DNA of 64,000 nucleotides. Origin: JBGAQP01 sp044220635. GTDB lineage: Bacteria; Pseudomonadota; Gammaproteobacteria; Burkholderiales; Usitatibacteraceae. The notes beneath the pieces were generated by a model. It was not told the DNA's origin. It ran no database searches and worked only from the letters and a program-made list of their open reading frames with translations. The stretch is taken from the NCBI GenBank assembly GCA_044220635.1, contig JBGAQP010000023.1, forward strand, positions 4,593 through 68,592. Direction: 5' to 3'. Each line of letters starts with the position of its first letter. Position 1 is the stretch's first letter. Both the position numbers and the translations under genes were made by a program. Positions 53,925 to 64,000 of the stretch are shown here, piece by piece.

Positions 53925-54134
53925 GTGACCAAGACGCTCACCTTCGCCGCCGTGCACATGTCCGTCGCCTTCGCCGTCGGCTACGCGCTCACGGGCAGCG
54001 TGGCCGTGGGCGGCGCGCTCGCCCTCGTCGAGCCCCTCGTGAACACCGTGGCGTACTTCCTCCACGAGAAGGCCTGGGAGCGCATCCGCGCCCTCACCCC
54101 GCAGCCCGCCCGCAACGCCGCTCGCGCATCCTAG
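53925..54134 (+). CDS. DUF2061 family small membrane protein
   Basis: A 69-residue protein with two membrane helices (FAAVHMSVAFAVGYALTGS; VAVGGALALVEPLVNTVAYF) followed by HEKAWERI, the DUF2061 signature. Function of the family is unknown. GTG start with CCGGAG upstream. It is inserted between cmk and aroA on the opposite strand to all neighbours, and its TAG stop overlaps the aroA TAG stop in the palindrome CTAG. Confidence 0.85.
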   Translation: MTKTLTFAAVHMSVAFAVGYALTGSVAVGGALALVEPLVNTVAYFLHEKAWERIRALTPQPARNAARAS

Positions 54135-55444
54135 GCCACCACGCGGCGCAAGGCCTCGAAGTAGCCCGGGAACGTCTTCGAGACGCATCCGGGGTCGTTG
54201 ATGCGCACCGGCAGGGGGCCGAACGCCGCGAGCGAGAAGCACATCGCCATGCGGTGATCGTCGTAGGTGTCCACCGCCACCCGGCCCGCGCCCTCCCGGC
54301 GCCCGGAAAGAAACCCGGGCGGCGGCGTGATGCGCAGCCGGTCGGCGCCTGCCTCCACGCCTGCGCCGAACTTGGCGAGCTCGCGGGCCATCGCCGCGAT
54401 CCGGTCGGTCTCCTTCACGCGCCAGCTCGCGATGTTGCCGATCCGGCAGGGGCCCTTCGCGAAGAGCGCGAGCACCGCGGCCGTCATGGCCGCATCCGGG
54501 ATGAGGTTCATGTCGAGGTCGAAGGGCGCGAAAGGTGGTCGGCCCGAGGCCTCGATCCACTGCTCGCCGAGGTCCACGTGCGCCCCGAGGGCCTCGAGGA
54601 CCTCGACGAAGCGCACGTCGCCCTGCCGGCTCGCGCGCCCCACTCCTTCGACGCGGACCGGCCCGCCGCCGAGAGCGCCGGCGCCGAGGAAGTAGGAAGC
54701 CGAGGAGGCATCCCCCTCGACGTCCAGGATTCCCGGCGAGGCGTAGCGGGCCCCCGCGGGAATCACGAACGCGGACCAGCCCTCGCGGGCCACCTCGACC
54801 CCGAAACGGCCCATGAGGCCGAGGGTGAGGTCGACGTAGGGCTTCGAGATGAGCTCGCCCGCCACCTCGACCCGCACCCCGCCGCCCGCCCACGCGAGCG
54901 CCATGAGCAGCGCGGAAAGGAACTGGCTGGACACGTCGCCGCGTATCCGGACGGCGCCCGCGCCGGGCGCTTCGCGCGGGCCGATCTCGAGGGGCGGGAA
55001 GCCCGTGGTGGCGTCGTAGCGGATGCGCGCCCCCGCCTGCGCGAGCGCGTCGACGAGGTCGCCGATGGGCCGCTCGTGCATCCGGGCTACGCCCGTGAGC
55101 CGGTAGTGGCCGTCGGCCAGCGCGAGCGCGGCAGTGAGGGGGCGAAACGCCGTGCCGGCATTGCCGAGGAAGAGATCGGCGCGCTTCACGGGAAATCCCC
55201 CCGCCGCGCCGATGCCGGTCACGCGCAGGGCGTCCTCGCCCGGCAGCTTCTCGACGCCCACGCCGAGGGTGGCGAGCGCGGCGAGCATCACCCGGGTGTC
55301 GTCGGCATCGAGGAGCCCGCGAAGCTGCGTCGCGCCTTCGGCCAGGGCGGCGAGCAGCAGCGAGCGGTTCGAGATGCTCTTCGAGCCGGGAAGCCGCAAC
55401 CGCCCTTCGGCGCGCGACAGGGGCGCGAGGTCGAGGTGATCCAA
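54131..55444 (-). CDS. aroA: 3-phosphoshikimate 1-carboxyvinyltransferase (EPSP synthase)
   Basis: Sixth shikimate-pathway step, target of glyphosate. The 437-residue product has LRLPGSKSISNRSLLLAAL with Lys22, FLGNAGTAFRPLTAALAL, GDVSSQFLSALLMAL, catalytic Asp in DMNLIPDAAMTAAVLALF and VKETDRIAAMAREL. Gly in GNAGTA is retained, as in glyphosate-sensitive class I enzymes. The start is TTG at 55444, three bases after the tyrA stop. Confidence 0.97.
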   Translation of the reverse strand: MDHLDLAPLSRAEGRLRLPGSKSISNRSLLLAALAEGATQLRGLLDADDTRVMLAALATLGVGVEKLPGEDALRVTGIGAAGGFPVKRADLFLGNAGTAFRPLTAALALADGHYRLTGVARMHERPIGDLVDALAQAGARIRYDATTGFPPLEIGPREAPGAGAVRIRGDVSSQFLSALLMALAWAGGGVRVEVAGELISKPYVDLTLGLMGRFGVEVAREGWSAFVIPAGARYASPGILDVEGDASSASYFLGAGALGGGPVRVEGVGRASRQGDVRFVEVLEALGAHVDLGEQWIEASGRPPFAPFDLDMNLIPDAAMTAAVLALFAKGPCRIGNIASWRVKETDRIAAMARELAKFGAGVEAGADRLRITPPPGFLSGRREGAGRVAVDTYDDHRMAMCFSLAAFGPLPVRINDPGCVSKTFPGYFEALRRVVA

Positions 55445-55447
55445 GCC

Positions 55448-56338
55448 CTACTCCGTCGAGGCGCTGCGCCGGCTGCCCGCGATCCACGCGTGGCGGGCCG
55501 CGCGCGCCTCCGCCATGAGGCGCTCGAGGCCGGGCCCGTCGCCCTTCTCGATCAGCTCCCGGAAGACGGCGAGGCGCGCGCCGTAGCGCGCGAGCTCCGC
55601 GAGCAGCGCCTCGCGATTGTGCAGGGCGATGTCGCGCCACATTTCGGGCGAGCTGCCGGCGATGCGCGTGAAGTCGCGGAAGCCCCCGGCGGCGAAGCCG
55701 AAGAGCTCGGCGGCGTTGTCGCGCTCGGCGATCTCCGAGACGAGGGCGAAGGAGAGCAGGTGCGGCAGGTGGCTCACCGCCGCGAAGATGCGATCGTGGG
55801 CCTCGGCGGTGGCGAGCGCGGTGCGCGCGCCCGCGGCTTCCCAGCACGCGCGCACGAGCTCGACCGCCTCCGGCGAAGTCCCCGCCTCCGGCGTGAGCAC
55901 GACCCGCGCCCCGCGGTAGAGGTCCGCCGCCGCCGCCTCGACGCCGCTCGATTCGCGGCCCGCGATCGGGTGGCCCGGCACGAACCGCGCGTAGCGTTCG
56001 CGCAGTTCCGCGCGCGCGGTGCGCACGACCTCGGTCTTCGTGCTTCCTGCGTCGGTGATCACGGCCTCGGGGCCCAGGGTGAGCGCGACGTCGTGCAGCA
56101 CCGGGCCGATCGCGCGCACCGGGACCGCGACGAAGACGAGGTCGGCGCCGCGGGCCGCCTCGGAGGCCGACTCGGCGGCGGTGTCGATCACGCCGAGCCC
56201 GATCGCCCGCTCAAGGGCGCCGCGGTCGCGATCGAAGCCGCGCACCTCGGCGGCGGCTCCCGCGCGGCGCAGCGCGAGGGCGAACGAGCCGCCGATGAGG
56301 CCGACGCCGATGACCGCCAGGGAGCGCAGGCGCCGCAT
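55448..56338 (-). CDS. tyrA: Prephenate dehydrogenase
   Basis: NAD(P)-dependent oxidative decarboxylation of prephenate, or dehydrogenation of arogenate, toward tyrosine. The 296-residue product has the nucleotide fold AVIGVGLIGGSFALALRRAG, VITDAGSTKTEVV, and active-site VPGHPIAGRESSG with the conserved His. There is no chorismate mutase domain; that is on pheA. ATG 6 bases after the hisC stop. Confidence 0.95.
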   Translation of the reverse strand: MRRLRSLAVIGVGLIGGSFALALRRAGAAAEVRGFDRDRGALERAIGLGVIDTAAESASEAARGADLVFVAVPVRAIGPVLHDVALTLGPEAVITDAGSTKTEVVRTARAELRERYARFVPGHPIAGRESSGVEAAAADLYRGARVVLTPEAGTSPEAVELVRACWEAAGARTALATAEAHDRIFAAVSHLPHLLSFALVSEIAERDNAAELFGFAAGGFRDFTRIAGSSPEMWRDIALHNREALLAELARYGARLAVFRELIEKGDGPGLERLMAEARAARHAWIAGSRRSASTE

Positions 56339-56344
56339 GGGCGG

Positions 56345-57448
56345 TCAGCGCGCGGCGAGCGCGCGCTCCAGCGCGGCGAGGAAACGCTCGTTGTGCTCGG
56401 CGAGTCCGACGGTCACGCGCAGGAACTCCGGCATCCCGTAGTTGGCAATGGGGCGCACGACCACGCCCTCGGCGAGGAGCGCGCGGTAGACGCGCTCGGC
56501 GTCGCCCACGCGCACGGCGACGAAGTTGCCCCGCGACGGCAGGAACCCGAGGCCGAGGCGCTCGAAGCCGGCGGCGAGCTGCGCGAGGCCGGCGGCGTTC
56601 ACCTCGCGGCTGCGCTCGAGGAACGCCTCGTCGTCGAGCGCGGCGCAGGCGGCCACCATCGCGAGGTGGTTCACGTTGAAGGGCTGGCGCACGCGATTCA
56701 TGAGCTCGGCCACGTCGGGATGGCTCACGCCGTAGCCCACGCGCAGGCCCGCCAGGCCGTAGGCCTTCGAGAGGGTGCGCGTGACGACCACGTTCGGGAA
56801 CTGCCTGAGCCAGCCGACCACGGGCGATTGCAGCTCCGGGGGAAGGTACTCGCCGTAGGCCTCGTCGATCACCACGAGGACGCGCGCCGGGACGCGCTCG
56901 AGGAACGCGCGCACCCGCTCCCAGGCGTTGAACGTGCCCGTGGGGTTGTTGGGGTTCGCGAGGAACGCGATCTTCGTGTCGGGGCGGATCGCCGCCGCGA
57001 GCGCCTCGAGGTCGGTGCCGTAGTCCTTCGCCGGGACCTCGATGCGGCGCGCGCCGACCGCCTGGATCGCGAGCGGGTACACCATGAAGGCGTGGCGGGA
57101 GTAGACCGCCGAGTCGGCGCCCGTGAGGAACGCCCGCGCCACGAGCTCGAGCACGTCGTTCGAGCCGTTGCCGAGCACGAGGCTCTCGGGCCCCACGCCG
57201 ATCCGGCGCGAGATCGCCGCCTTCAGCTCGAAGCCGCTGCCGTCCGGATAGTAGGCGAGGCCGCCGAGCGCGCCGCGGATCGCCGCGATCGCCTTCGGGG
57301 AGGAGCCCAGGGGGTTCTCGTTCGAGGCGAGCTTGAGGATCGAGTCCTCCGCGAGGCCCAGCTCGCGGGCGGTCTCGGCGATCGGCTTGCCGGGCACGTA
57401 GGGGGCGATCTCGCGGATGTGGGCGGGCGCCAGTTCGCGCAGGTTCAT
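56345..57448 (-). CDS. hisC: Histidinol-phosphate / aromatic aminotransferase
   Basis: PLP class I/II aminotransferase, 367 residues: LKLASNENPLGSSPKAI at the N-terminus, FLANPNNPTGTFNAWE, and the PLP lysine in TRTLSKAYGLAGLRVGYG. In the pheA-tyrA context it may act mainly on phenylpyruvate, hydroxyphenylpyruvate or prephenate, besides histidinol phosphate. Start ATG 57448 with AAGGA about ten bases upstream; a longer frame to 57499 would overlap pheA. Confidence 0.93.
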   Translation of the reverse strand: MNLRELAPAHIREIAPYVPGKPIAETARELGLAEDSILKLASNENPLGSSPKAIAAIRGALGGLAYYPDGSGFELKAAISRRIGVGPESLVLGNGSNDVLELVARAFLTGADSAVYSRHAFMVYPLAIQAVGARRIEVPAKDYGTDLEALAAAIRPDTKIAFLANPNNPTGTFNAWERVRAFLERVPARVLVVIDEAYGEYLPPELQSPVVGWLRQFPNVVVTRTLSKAYGLAGLRVGYGVSHPDVAELMNRVRQPFNVNHLAMVAACAALDDEAFLERSREVNAAGLAQLAAGFERLGLGFLPSRGNFVAVRVGDAERVYRALLAEGVVVRPIANYGMPEFLRVTVGLAEHNERFLAALERALAAR

Positions 57449-57485
57449 CGTCGGTGCGTCCTTGGGGAGCGGCGGAGGTCGGGCC

Positions 57486-58583
57486 TCACAGGACCGCAAC
57501 CGGATAGGAGCCGAGGACCTTCAGGTAGCCCGCGATGCGTCCCACCTCCTCGAGCGCGGCCGCCACGTTCGCCTCGTCGCGATGGCCCTCGATGTCGACG
57601 AAGAAGAGGTACTCCCAGAGCGCGACCTTCGACGGTCGCGACTCGAACCGGGTCATCGACACCCCGCGCGTGGCGAAGGGCGTGAGCATCTCGTAGACGG
57701 CGCCGGCACGATTGCGCGCCGAGAGCACGAGGGAAGTCTTGTCGCGCCCGGTGGGCCGGGGCTCGTAGCCGCCGAGCACGAGAAAGCGGGTCGTGTTGTT
57801 GGGCTCGTCCTCGATGTTGGTCGCGAGGATCGCGAGCCCGTAGCGCTCGGCGGCCATCTCGCCCGCCACCGCCGCCGACCCGGGCTCCTCGGCGGCCCGC
57901 CGCGCCGCCTCGGCGTTGCTCGAGACGGCCACGCGCTCGGCGTTGGGCACGTTGTTGTTGAGCCACTCGTGGCACTGGGCGAGGGACTGCCCGTGGGAGA
58001 AGATCCGCCGGATCGCGGGCAGGTCGGACGCCGACCGGCTCATGAGGTGGTGATGGACCCGCAGGAGCACCTCGCCGCACACCTTCAGGGGGGTCTGCGG
58101 CATGAGATCGAGGGAGCGTCCGATCGCCCCCTCGGTCGAGTTCTCGATGGGGATGACGCCGAAGTCGGCCGCGCCCGACTCGACCGCGCGGAACACCTCG
58201 TCGATCGACGGCGCGGGAGAGGTCTCGGCCGCGAGCCCGAAGTGCTTGAGCGAGGCGGCCTCGCTGAAGGTGCCCGCGGGGCCGAGGTAGGCGACCGTGA
58301 TCGGCCGCTCGAGCGCGAGGCACGCCGACATGATCTCGCGGAAGAGCAGCGCCACCGTCTCGCCCGACAGGGGGCCGGGATTGCCCGTCTTGACGCGGCG
58401 CAGGACCTGCGCCTCGCGTTCCGGGCGGTAGGCCTGCCCGACCTTGAGCGTTCCGATCGCCCGGGCGAGGGTCGCGCGCTCGTTGAGCTTCGCGAGGATC
58501 TCGTCGTCGACGCGGTCGATCCGGGCGCGCAGGCGGTCGAGCTCCTCGGCCGACTTGCCCGCCGGCGCCCCCGCCTCGCTCAA
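57486..58583 (-). CDS. pheA: Bifunctional chorismate mutase/prephenate dehydratase (P-protein)
   Basis: Makes phenylpyruvate from chorismate. The 365-residue product has an AroQ chorismate mutase domain (LDRLRARIDRVDDEILAKLN, residues about 12-95), a dehydratase domain (TVAYLGPAGTFSEAASLKHF; VIPIENSTEGAIGRSLDL) and a C-terminal ACT domain with GAVYEMLTPFATRGVSMTR and the Phe-binding ESRP. Feedback inhibition by phenylalanine is expected. TTG start overlaps the serA stop as TTGA. Confidence 0.96.
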   Translation of the reverse strand: MSEAGAPAGKSAEELDRLRARIDRVDDEILAKLNERATLARAIGTLKVGQAYRPEREAQVLRRVKTGNPGPLSGETVALLFREIMSACLALERPITVAYLGPAGTFSEAASLKHFGLAAETSPAPSIDEVFRAVESGAADFGVIPIENSTEGAIGRSLDLMPQTPLKVCGEVLLRVHHHLMSRSASDLPAIRRIFSHGQSLAQCHEWLNNNVPNAERVAVSSNAEAARRAAEEPGSAAVAGEMAAERYGLAILATNIEDEPNNTTRFLVLGGYEPRPTGRDKTSLVLSARNRAGAVYEMLTPFATRGVSMTRFESRPSKVALWEYLFFVDIEGHRDEANVAAALEEVGRIAGYLKVLGSYPVAVL

Positions 58584-59776
58584 GCGGCGCCTCCGGCCGG
58601 CAGCGCCGGAACCGCGCGGATGGAGAGCACCCCCGGGATGGCCGCGATGCGCTCGACCAGCTCCGCAGCCGCGGGGCTGTCGAGGTCGACGAGGGTGTAG
58701 GCCATGTCCCCTCTGGACTTGTTGACCATGTTGTGGATGTTGAGGCCGGCTTGCGCCATCGTAGTCGAAATCTGACCCACCATGTTGGGCACGTTCGCGT
58801 TCGCGATCGCGATGCGGTGGGGCGACTCGCGCGCCATCTCCACGTTCGGGAAGTTGACCGCGTTGGCGATCGTGCCCTGCTCGAGGAACTCTCGCAGCTG
58901 GTCGACCACCATGACCGCGCAGTTCTCCTCGGCCTCGCCCGTCGAGGCCCCCAGGTGCGGCAGCGCCACGACCGCCGGATGGCCCTGCAGCCGCGGGCTG
59001 GGGAAGTCGCACACGTAGCCGCCGAGGCGCCTGTCGGCGAGGCTCGCGAGCACCGCCTCCTCGTCGACGATCGCGTCCCGGGAGAAGTTGAGCAGCACGA
59101 GACCGCGGCGCGCCGCGGCCAGGCGCTTCGCGTCGATGAGGTGGCGCGTCTTCTCGCCGAGGGGGACGTGCAAGGTCGCGAAATCCGAGCCCTTGAGGAG
59201 TTCCTCGATGGACTGGGCCTTGCGCACGCTCGCCGGCAGCCTCCAGGCGTTGTCCACCGTGATGTCCGGGTCGAAGCCGAGGACCTTCATGCCGAGCTTG
59301 ATCGCCGTGTCGGCAACGAGGCCGCCGATGGCGCCCAGCCCCACGACGCCGAGCGTGCGCCCCGGCAGCTCGATGCCCGCGAACTGCTTCTTCGCCTCCT
59401 CGACGCGCTTGTCGAAGTCCGGTCCCGGGGCGAGCCCCTGCACGAAGGCGACGGCGGGCACGACGTGGCGCGCCGCCATGAGCATCGCCGCGAGGACGAG
59501 CTCCTTCACGGCGTTCGCGTTGGCCCCGGGCGCGTTGAACACCGGCACGCCGCGCCGGCTCATCGCCTCGACGGGGATGTTGTTGACTCCCGCCCCCGCG
59601 CGCGCGATCGCCTTCACGCGCGGTCCGATCTCGGCGAGCTGCAGCGCGTGGGAGCGCAGCAGGATCGCGTCCGGGTCGGCGAGCCCCTTGCCCACGAGGT
59701 AGCGCCCGGCATCCAGGCGCTCGAGGCCGCGGCCGGCGATCGCGTTGTAGACGGCGATGCGGAAGCGCTCGGGCAT
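58580..59776 (-). CDS. serA: D-3-phosphoglycerate dehydrogenase, variant lineage
   Basis: First step of serine synthesis. The 398-residue product has LLRSHAL, the NAD fold LGVVGLGAIGGLVADTAIKLG, the catalytic Arg in LNFSRDAIVDEEAVL and the catalytic His in ALPHLGASTGEAEENCA, and a C-terminal ACT domain (MVGQISTTMAQAGLNIHNMV). Where most family members have Asp-x-Phe-x-x-Glu-Pro, this protein has YVCDFPSPRLQGHP, so the usual catalytic Glu is absent. This looks like a separate SerA lineage rather than a dead enzyme. It sits between serC and pheA, normally adjacent in betaproteobacteria. Confidence 0.9.
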   Translation of the reverse strand: MPERFRIAVYNAIAGRGLERLDAGRYLVGKGLADPDAILLRSHALQLAEIGPRVKAIARAGAGVNNIPVEAMSRRGVPVFNAPGANANAVKELVLAAMLMAARHVVPAVAFVQGLAPGPDFDKRVEEAKKQFAGIELPGRTLGVVGLGAIGGLVADTAIKLGMKVLGFDPDITVDNAWRLPASVRKAQSIEELLKGSDFATLHVPLGEKTRHLIDAKRLAAARRGLVLLNFSRDAIVDEEAVLASLADRRLGGYVCDFPSPRLQGHPAVVALPHLGASTGEAEENCAVMVVDQLREFLEQGTIANAVNFPNVEMARESPHRIAIANANVPNMVGQISTTMAQAGLNIHNMVNKSRGDMAYTLVDLDSPAAAELVERIAAIPGVLSIRAVPALPAGGAA

Positions 59777-59788
59777 CGATCGCCCCGC

Positions 59789-60868
59789 TCAGCCGTGCCG
59801 CCGGCGGAAGTCTTCCATGAAGTCGACGAGCGCGGCCACGCCCTCGAGGGGCATCGCGTTGTAGATCGAGGCGCGCATCCCGCCCACCGAGCGGTGGCCC
59901 TTCAGCTGCGAGAGCCCCCGCGCCTCCGCCTCGGCGAGGAACGCGCCGTCGAGCGCGTCGTCGCGCAGCCGGAAGGGGACGTTCATGCGCGAACGGTCCT
60001 CCCGCGCCACCGGATTCGAGTAGAAGTCCTGGCCGTCGATGTAGTCGTAGAGCATCGCGGCCTTGCGCGCGTTCACCTTGTCGATCGCGGCGAGCCCCCC
60101 GCGCTCGAGCAGCCACTGGAACGTGAGGCCGGCGAGGTACACGGAAAAGGTGGGCGGGGTGTTCAGCATCGAGTCGGCCGCGGCCTGCAGCTTGTAGTTG
60201 AGCACGTCGGGCGTCCCGGGAAGGACCTCGCCGATCAGGTCCTCGCGCACGATGACCACGACCAGGCCCGCGGGCCCGATGTTCTTCTGGGCGCCGGCGT
60301 AGATGAGGCCGTAGCGCGCCACCTCGAGCGGGCGCGACAGGATGTGCGAGGACATGTCCGCCACGAGCGGCACCGCGCCCGTGTCCGGCGTCCAGTGGAA
60401 CTCGACGCCGCCGATGGTCTCGTTGGTGCACACGTGGACGTAGGCGGCCTCCGGCGAGAGCTTCCACTGCGCCTGGCGCGGCACGTAGGTGAAACCGCGG
60501 TCCTCGCTCGAGGCCGCGACGTTCACCTCGCAGAACTTGCGCGCCTCGGCGATCGCCTTCTTCGACCATTCGCCGGTGTTCACGTAGTCGGCCTTGCGCC
60601 GCCCCCGCAGCAGGTTCATGGGAACGCCGGCGAACTGCATCGTCGCCCCGCCCTGCAGGAAGAGCACCTTGTAGTTCGCGGGGACCGCGAGGAGCCGGCG
60701 CAGGTCCGCCTCGGCGGCCGCCGCGATGGCGACGAACTCCTTGCCGCGGTGGCTCATCTCCATGACGGAAAGCCCCGCCTCGTGCCAGTTGACGAGCTCC
60801 CACTTGGCCTTCTCGAGCACCTCCACCGGCATCGTCGCCGGGCCCGCTCCGAAGTTGTAGATGCGCAT
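59789..60868 (-). CDS. serC: Phosphoserine aminotransferase
   Basis: PLP enzyme making phosphoserine (and 4-phosphohydroxythreonine for PLP synthesis). The 359-residue product has YNFGAGPATMPVEVLEKA, LFLQGGATMQFAGVPMNL, and the PLP lysine Lys195 in YAGAQKNIGPAGLVVVIV. ATG 60868, seven bases after gyrA; serA follows 12 bases later, giving two consecutive serine-pathway steps side by side. Confidence 0.97.
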   Translation of the reverse strand: MRIYNFGAGPATMPVEVLEKAKWELVNWHEAGLSVMEMSHRGKEFVAIAAAAEADLRRLLAVPANYKVLFLQGGATMQFAGVPMNLLRGRRKADYVNTGEWSKKAIAEARKFCEVNVAASSEDRGFTYVPRQAQWKLSPEAAYVHVCTNETIGGVEFHWTPDTGAVPLVADMSSHILSRPLEVARYGLIYAGAQKNIGPAGLVVVIVREDLIGEVLPGTPDVLNYKLQAAADSMLNTPPTFSVYLAGLTFQWLLERGGLAAIDKVNARKAAMLYDYIDGQDFYSNPVAREDRSRMNVPFRLRDDALDGAFLAEAEARGLSQLKGHRSVGGMRASIYNAMPLEGVAALVDFMEDFRRRHG

Positions 60869-60875
60869 CCCCGCC

Positions 60876-63452
<2,577 letters not shown>

Positions 63453-63543
63453 GGGCTCCTTGGCGACGCGCGCGGGCGGCTTCCCCGGTGTGACGTCCTA
63501 AGTTGTTGTTTTGCAGCAGCTTTTGAGGAAGCGCAAAAGGGAA

Positions 63544-63573
63544 ATTTTAGCACACCCCAGGGGGCGTTTCCAA
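63544..63573 (-). promoter_or_regulatory. gyrA promoter
   Basis: Reading leftwards: TTGGAA (63573-63568), an 18-base spacer, TAAAAT (63549-63544) with a TG two bases before it (extended -10). The leader would be about 85 bases. Confidence 0.6.
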
Positions 63574-63650
63574 GGCGCGACACGGCGCCGGCCCATGTGA
63601 CGAAAACGCAACGCCGAGCCCCACACTGTTGCGAAAACCCCACCTTTCGG

Positions 63651-63680
63651 TTGTCGAAACAACCCCCCTTTGTGTATGAT
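63651..63680 (+). promoter_or_regulatory. Promoter of the OmpA-type gene
   Basis: TTGTCG (63651-63656), an 18-base spacer, TATGAT (63675-63680). The implied leader is about 77 bases and ends in the ribosome site GGGAG (63752-63756), seven bases before the ATG. Confidence 0.65.
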
Positions 63681-63763
63681 GTTGCGAGCAGTTTCGGGCG
63701 AGAGCCTCCAGAAAAATGCTGCAACGGCAGAACAATCACTCAATATCTCTTGGGAGTTCCGAT

Positions 63764-64000
63764 ATGAAGATTTCCTCGCTTGGGAAGCTGGTGCTCGGCG
63801 CGGCGGCCACGGCGCTCGCTACTGGCGCGTTCGCCAGCACGACCGAACCCGTCCTCACGGATGCGCAGGGCGTCCCCGTTCGCGATGCGCAGGGCAACTG
63901 CGTGCTCACCCAGGGCATTCAGCACCCGGATTGCATGCCGAAGAAAGAGGCCCCGAAACAGGCTCCGACCCCCCCCTCCCCCCCCGCCCCGGCGGCCCCC
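63764..64000 (+). CDS. OmpA-family outer membrane protein, 3' end cut by window edge
   Basis: The 79 visible residues have a signal peptide (MKISSLGKLVLGAAATALAT, cut after GAFA), a short mature N-terminus with GVPVRDAQGNCVLTQGIQHPD, then a Pro/Ala-rich linker (APTPPSPPAPAAP). This layout, with NCV...HPDC, is common at the start of betaproteobacterial OmpA-like proteins next to gyrA; the C-terminal peptidoglycan-binding domain is outside the window. The linker is encoded by two runs of eight C (63969-63976 and 63978-63985), which could slip. Confidence 0.75.
   Translation, partial: MKISSLGKLVLGAAATALATGAFASTTEPVLTDAQGVPVRDAQGNCVLTQGIQHPDCMPKKEAPKQAPTPPSPPAPAAP

Larger units (their letters stand above)
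63453..63763. other. Divergent control region between gyrA and the OmpA-type gene
   Basis: The only gene-free stretch over 300 bases. It is clearly less GC-rich than its surroundings, and holds one outward promoter for each gene (63544-63573 leftwards, 63651-63680 rightwards). I see no convincing small gene or structured RNA in it; the short open frames here have no ribosome site. Confidence 0.7.

Noticed and set aside
53879..57685. Very long plus-strand open frame (over 1200 codons) across aroA, tyrA and hisC
   Set aside because: It is antisense to well-identified enzymes, its composition is Arg/His/Glu-rich as expected from the reverse complement of GC-rich codons, and it has no recognisable domain.

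Overview
The window is a stretch of conserved chromosome from a GC-rich (roughly 70 % by eye) betaproteobacterium. The evidence is the gene order gyrA-serC-(serA)-pheA-hisC-tyrA-aroA-cmk-rpsA-ihfB-lapA-lapB, followed by pyrF, ugd, hldE, hldD and cysM. It is supported by ybbA/ybbP/tesA, a serS-rarA-lolA-ftsK block, a ppk-ppx-sixA block and a class I PHA synthase. I cannot name the genus. I saw no integrase, insertion sequence, CRISPR array, tRNA or rRNA. Coding density is very high, many neighbours overlap by the four bases NTGA, and GTG or TTG starts are common.

Layout, left to right. 1-4.1 kb: truncated phaC, a ZIP metal transporter, pgeF and rluD. 4.1-10 kb: bamD, then the polyphosphate genes ppk and ppx, sixA and an EamA exporter. 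10-15.6 kb: ybbP-ybbA facing tesA-selU, then an ankyrin protein. 15.7-21.6 kb: a soluble Ser/Thr kinase with a cyclic-nucleotide-binding domain, ispDF, an MltF-like lytic transglycosylase, a histidine phosphatase and serS. 21.7-26.8 kb: rarA, lolA, ftsK and a Crp/Fnr regulator. 27-37.9 kb: one long plus-strand run, trxB, an Smr protein, a UDP-4-amino-arabinose (arn) locus, purEK, a GIN-domain protein and mtfA. 37.9-44.7 kb: a 45-residue membrane protein, glnB-nadE, a FemAB-like protein, a PolB-type exonuclease, an oxidoreductase, cysM and a lysine-rich ComEA. 44.8-53.9 kb: envelope and translation genes (lipoprotein, hldD, hldE, ugd, pyrF, lapB, lapA, ihfB, rpsA, cmk). 53.9-63.5 kb: a DUF2061 protein, then aroA-tyrA-hisC-pheA-serA-serC and gyrA. 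The right edge holds the start of an OmpA-type porin gene.

How they fit together. Several loci converge on the outer membrane: ugd makes UDP-glucuronate, which the arn genes can turn into 4-amino-4-deoxy-arabinose for lipid A; hldE/hldD make heptose for the LPS core; lapAB tunes LPS synthesis; bamD and lolA place outer-membrane proteins and lipoproteins. The serine/aromatic block is an almost gapless run of codirectional genes.

Nothing here is a clearly new system. The points most worth checking are the arn locus with split arnA and no visible arnD, the ComEA protein with a histone-H1-like tail, a lapAB promoter that seems to sit in the loop of the ihfB terminator, a glnB promoter buried in the end of nadE, a SerA variant lacking the usual catalytic glutamate motif, and tail-to-tail gene pairs whose stop codons form the arms of small hairpins.
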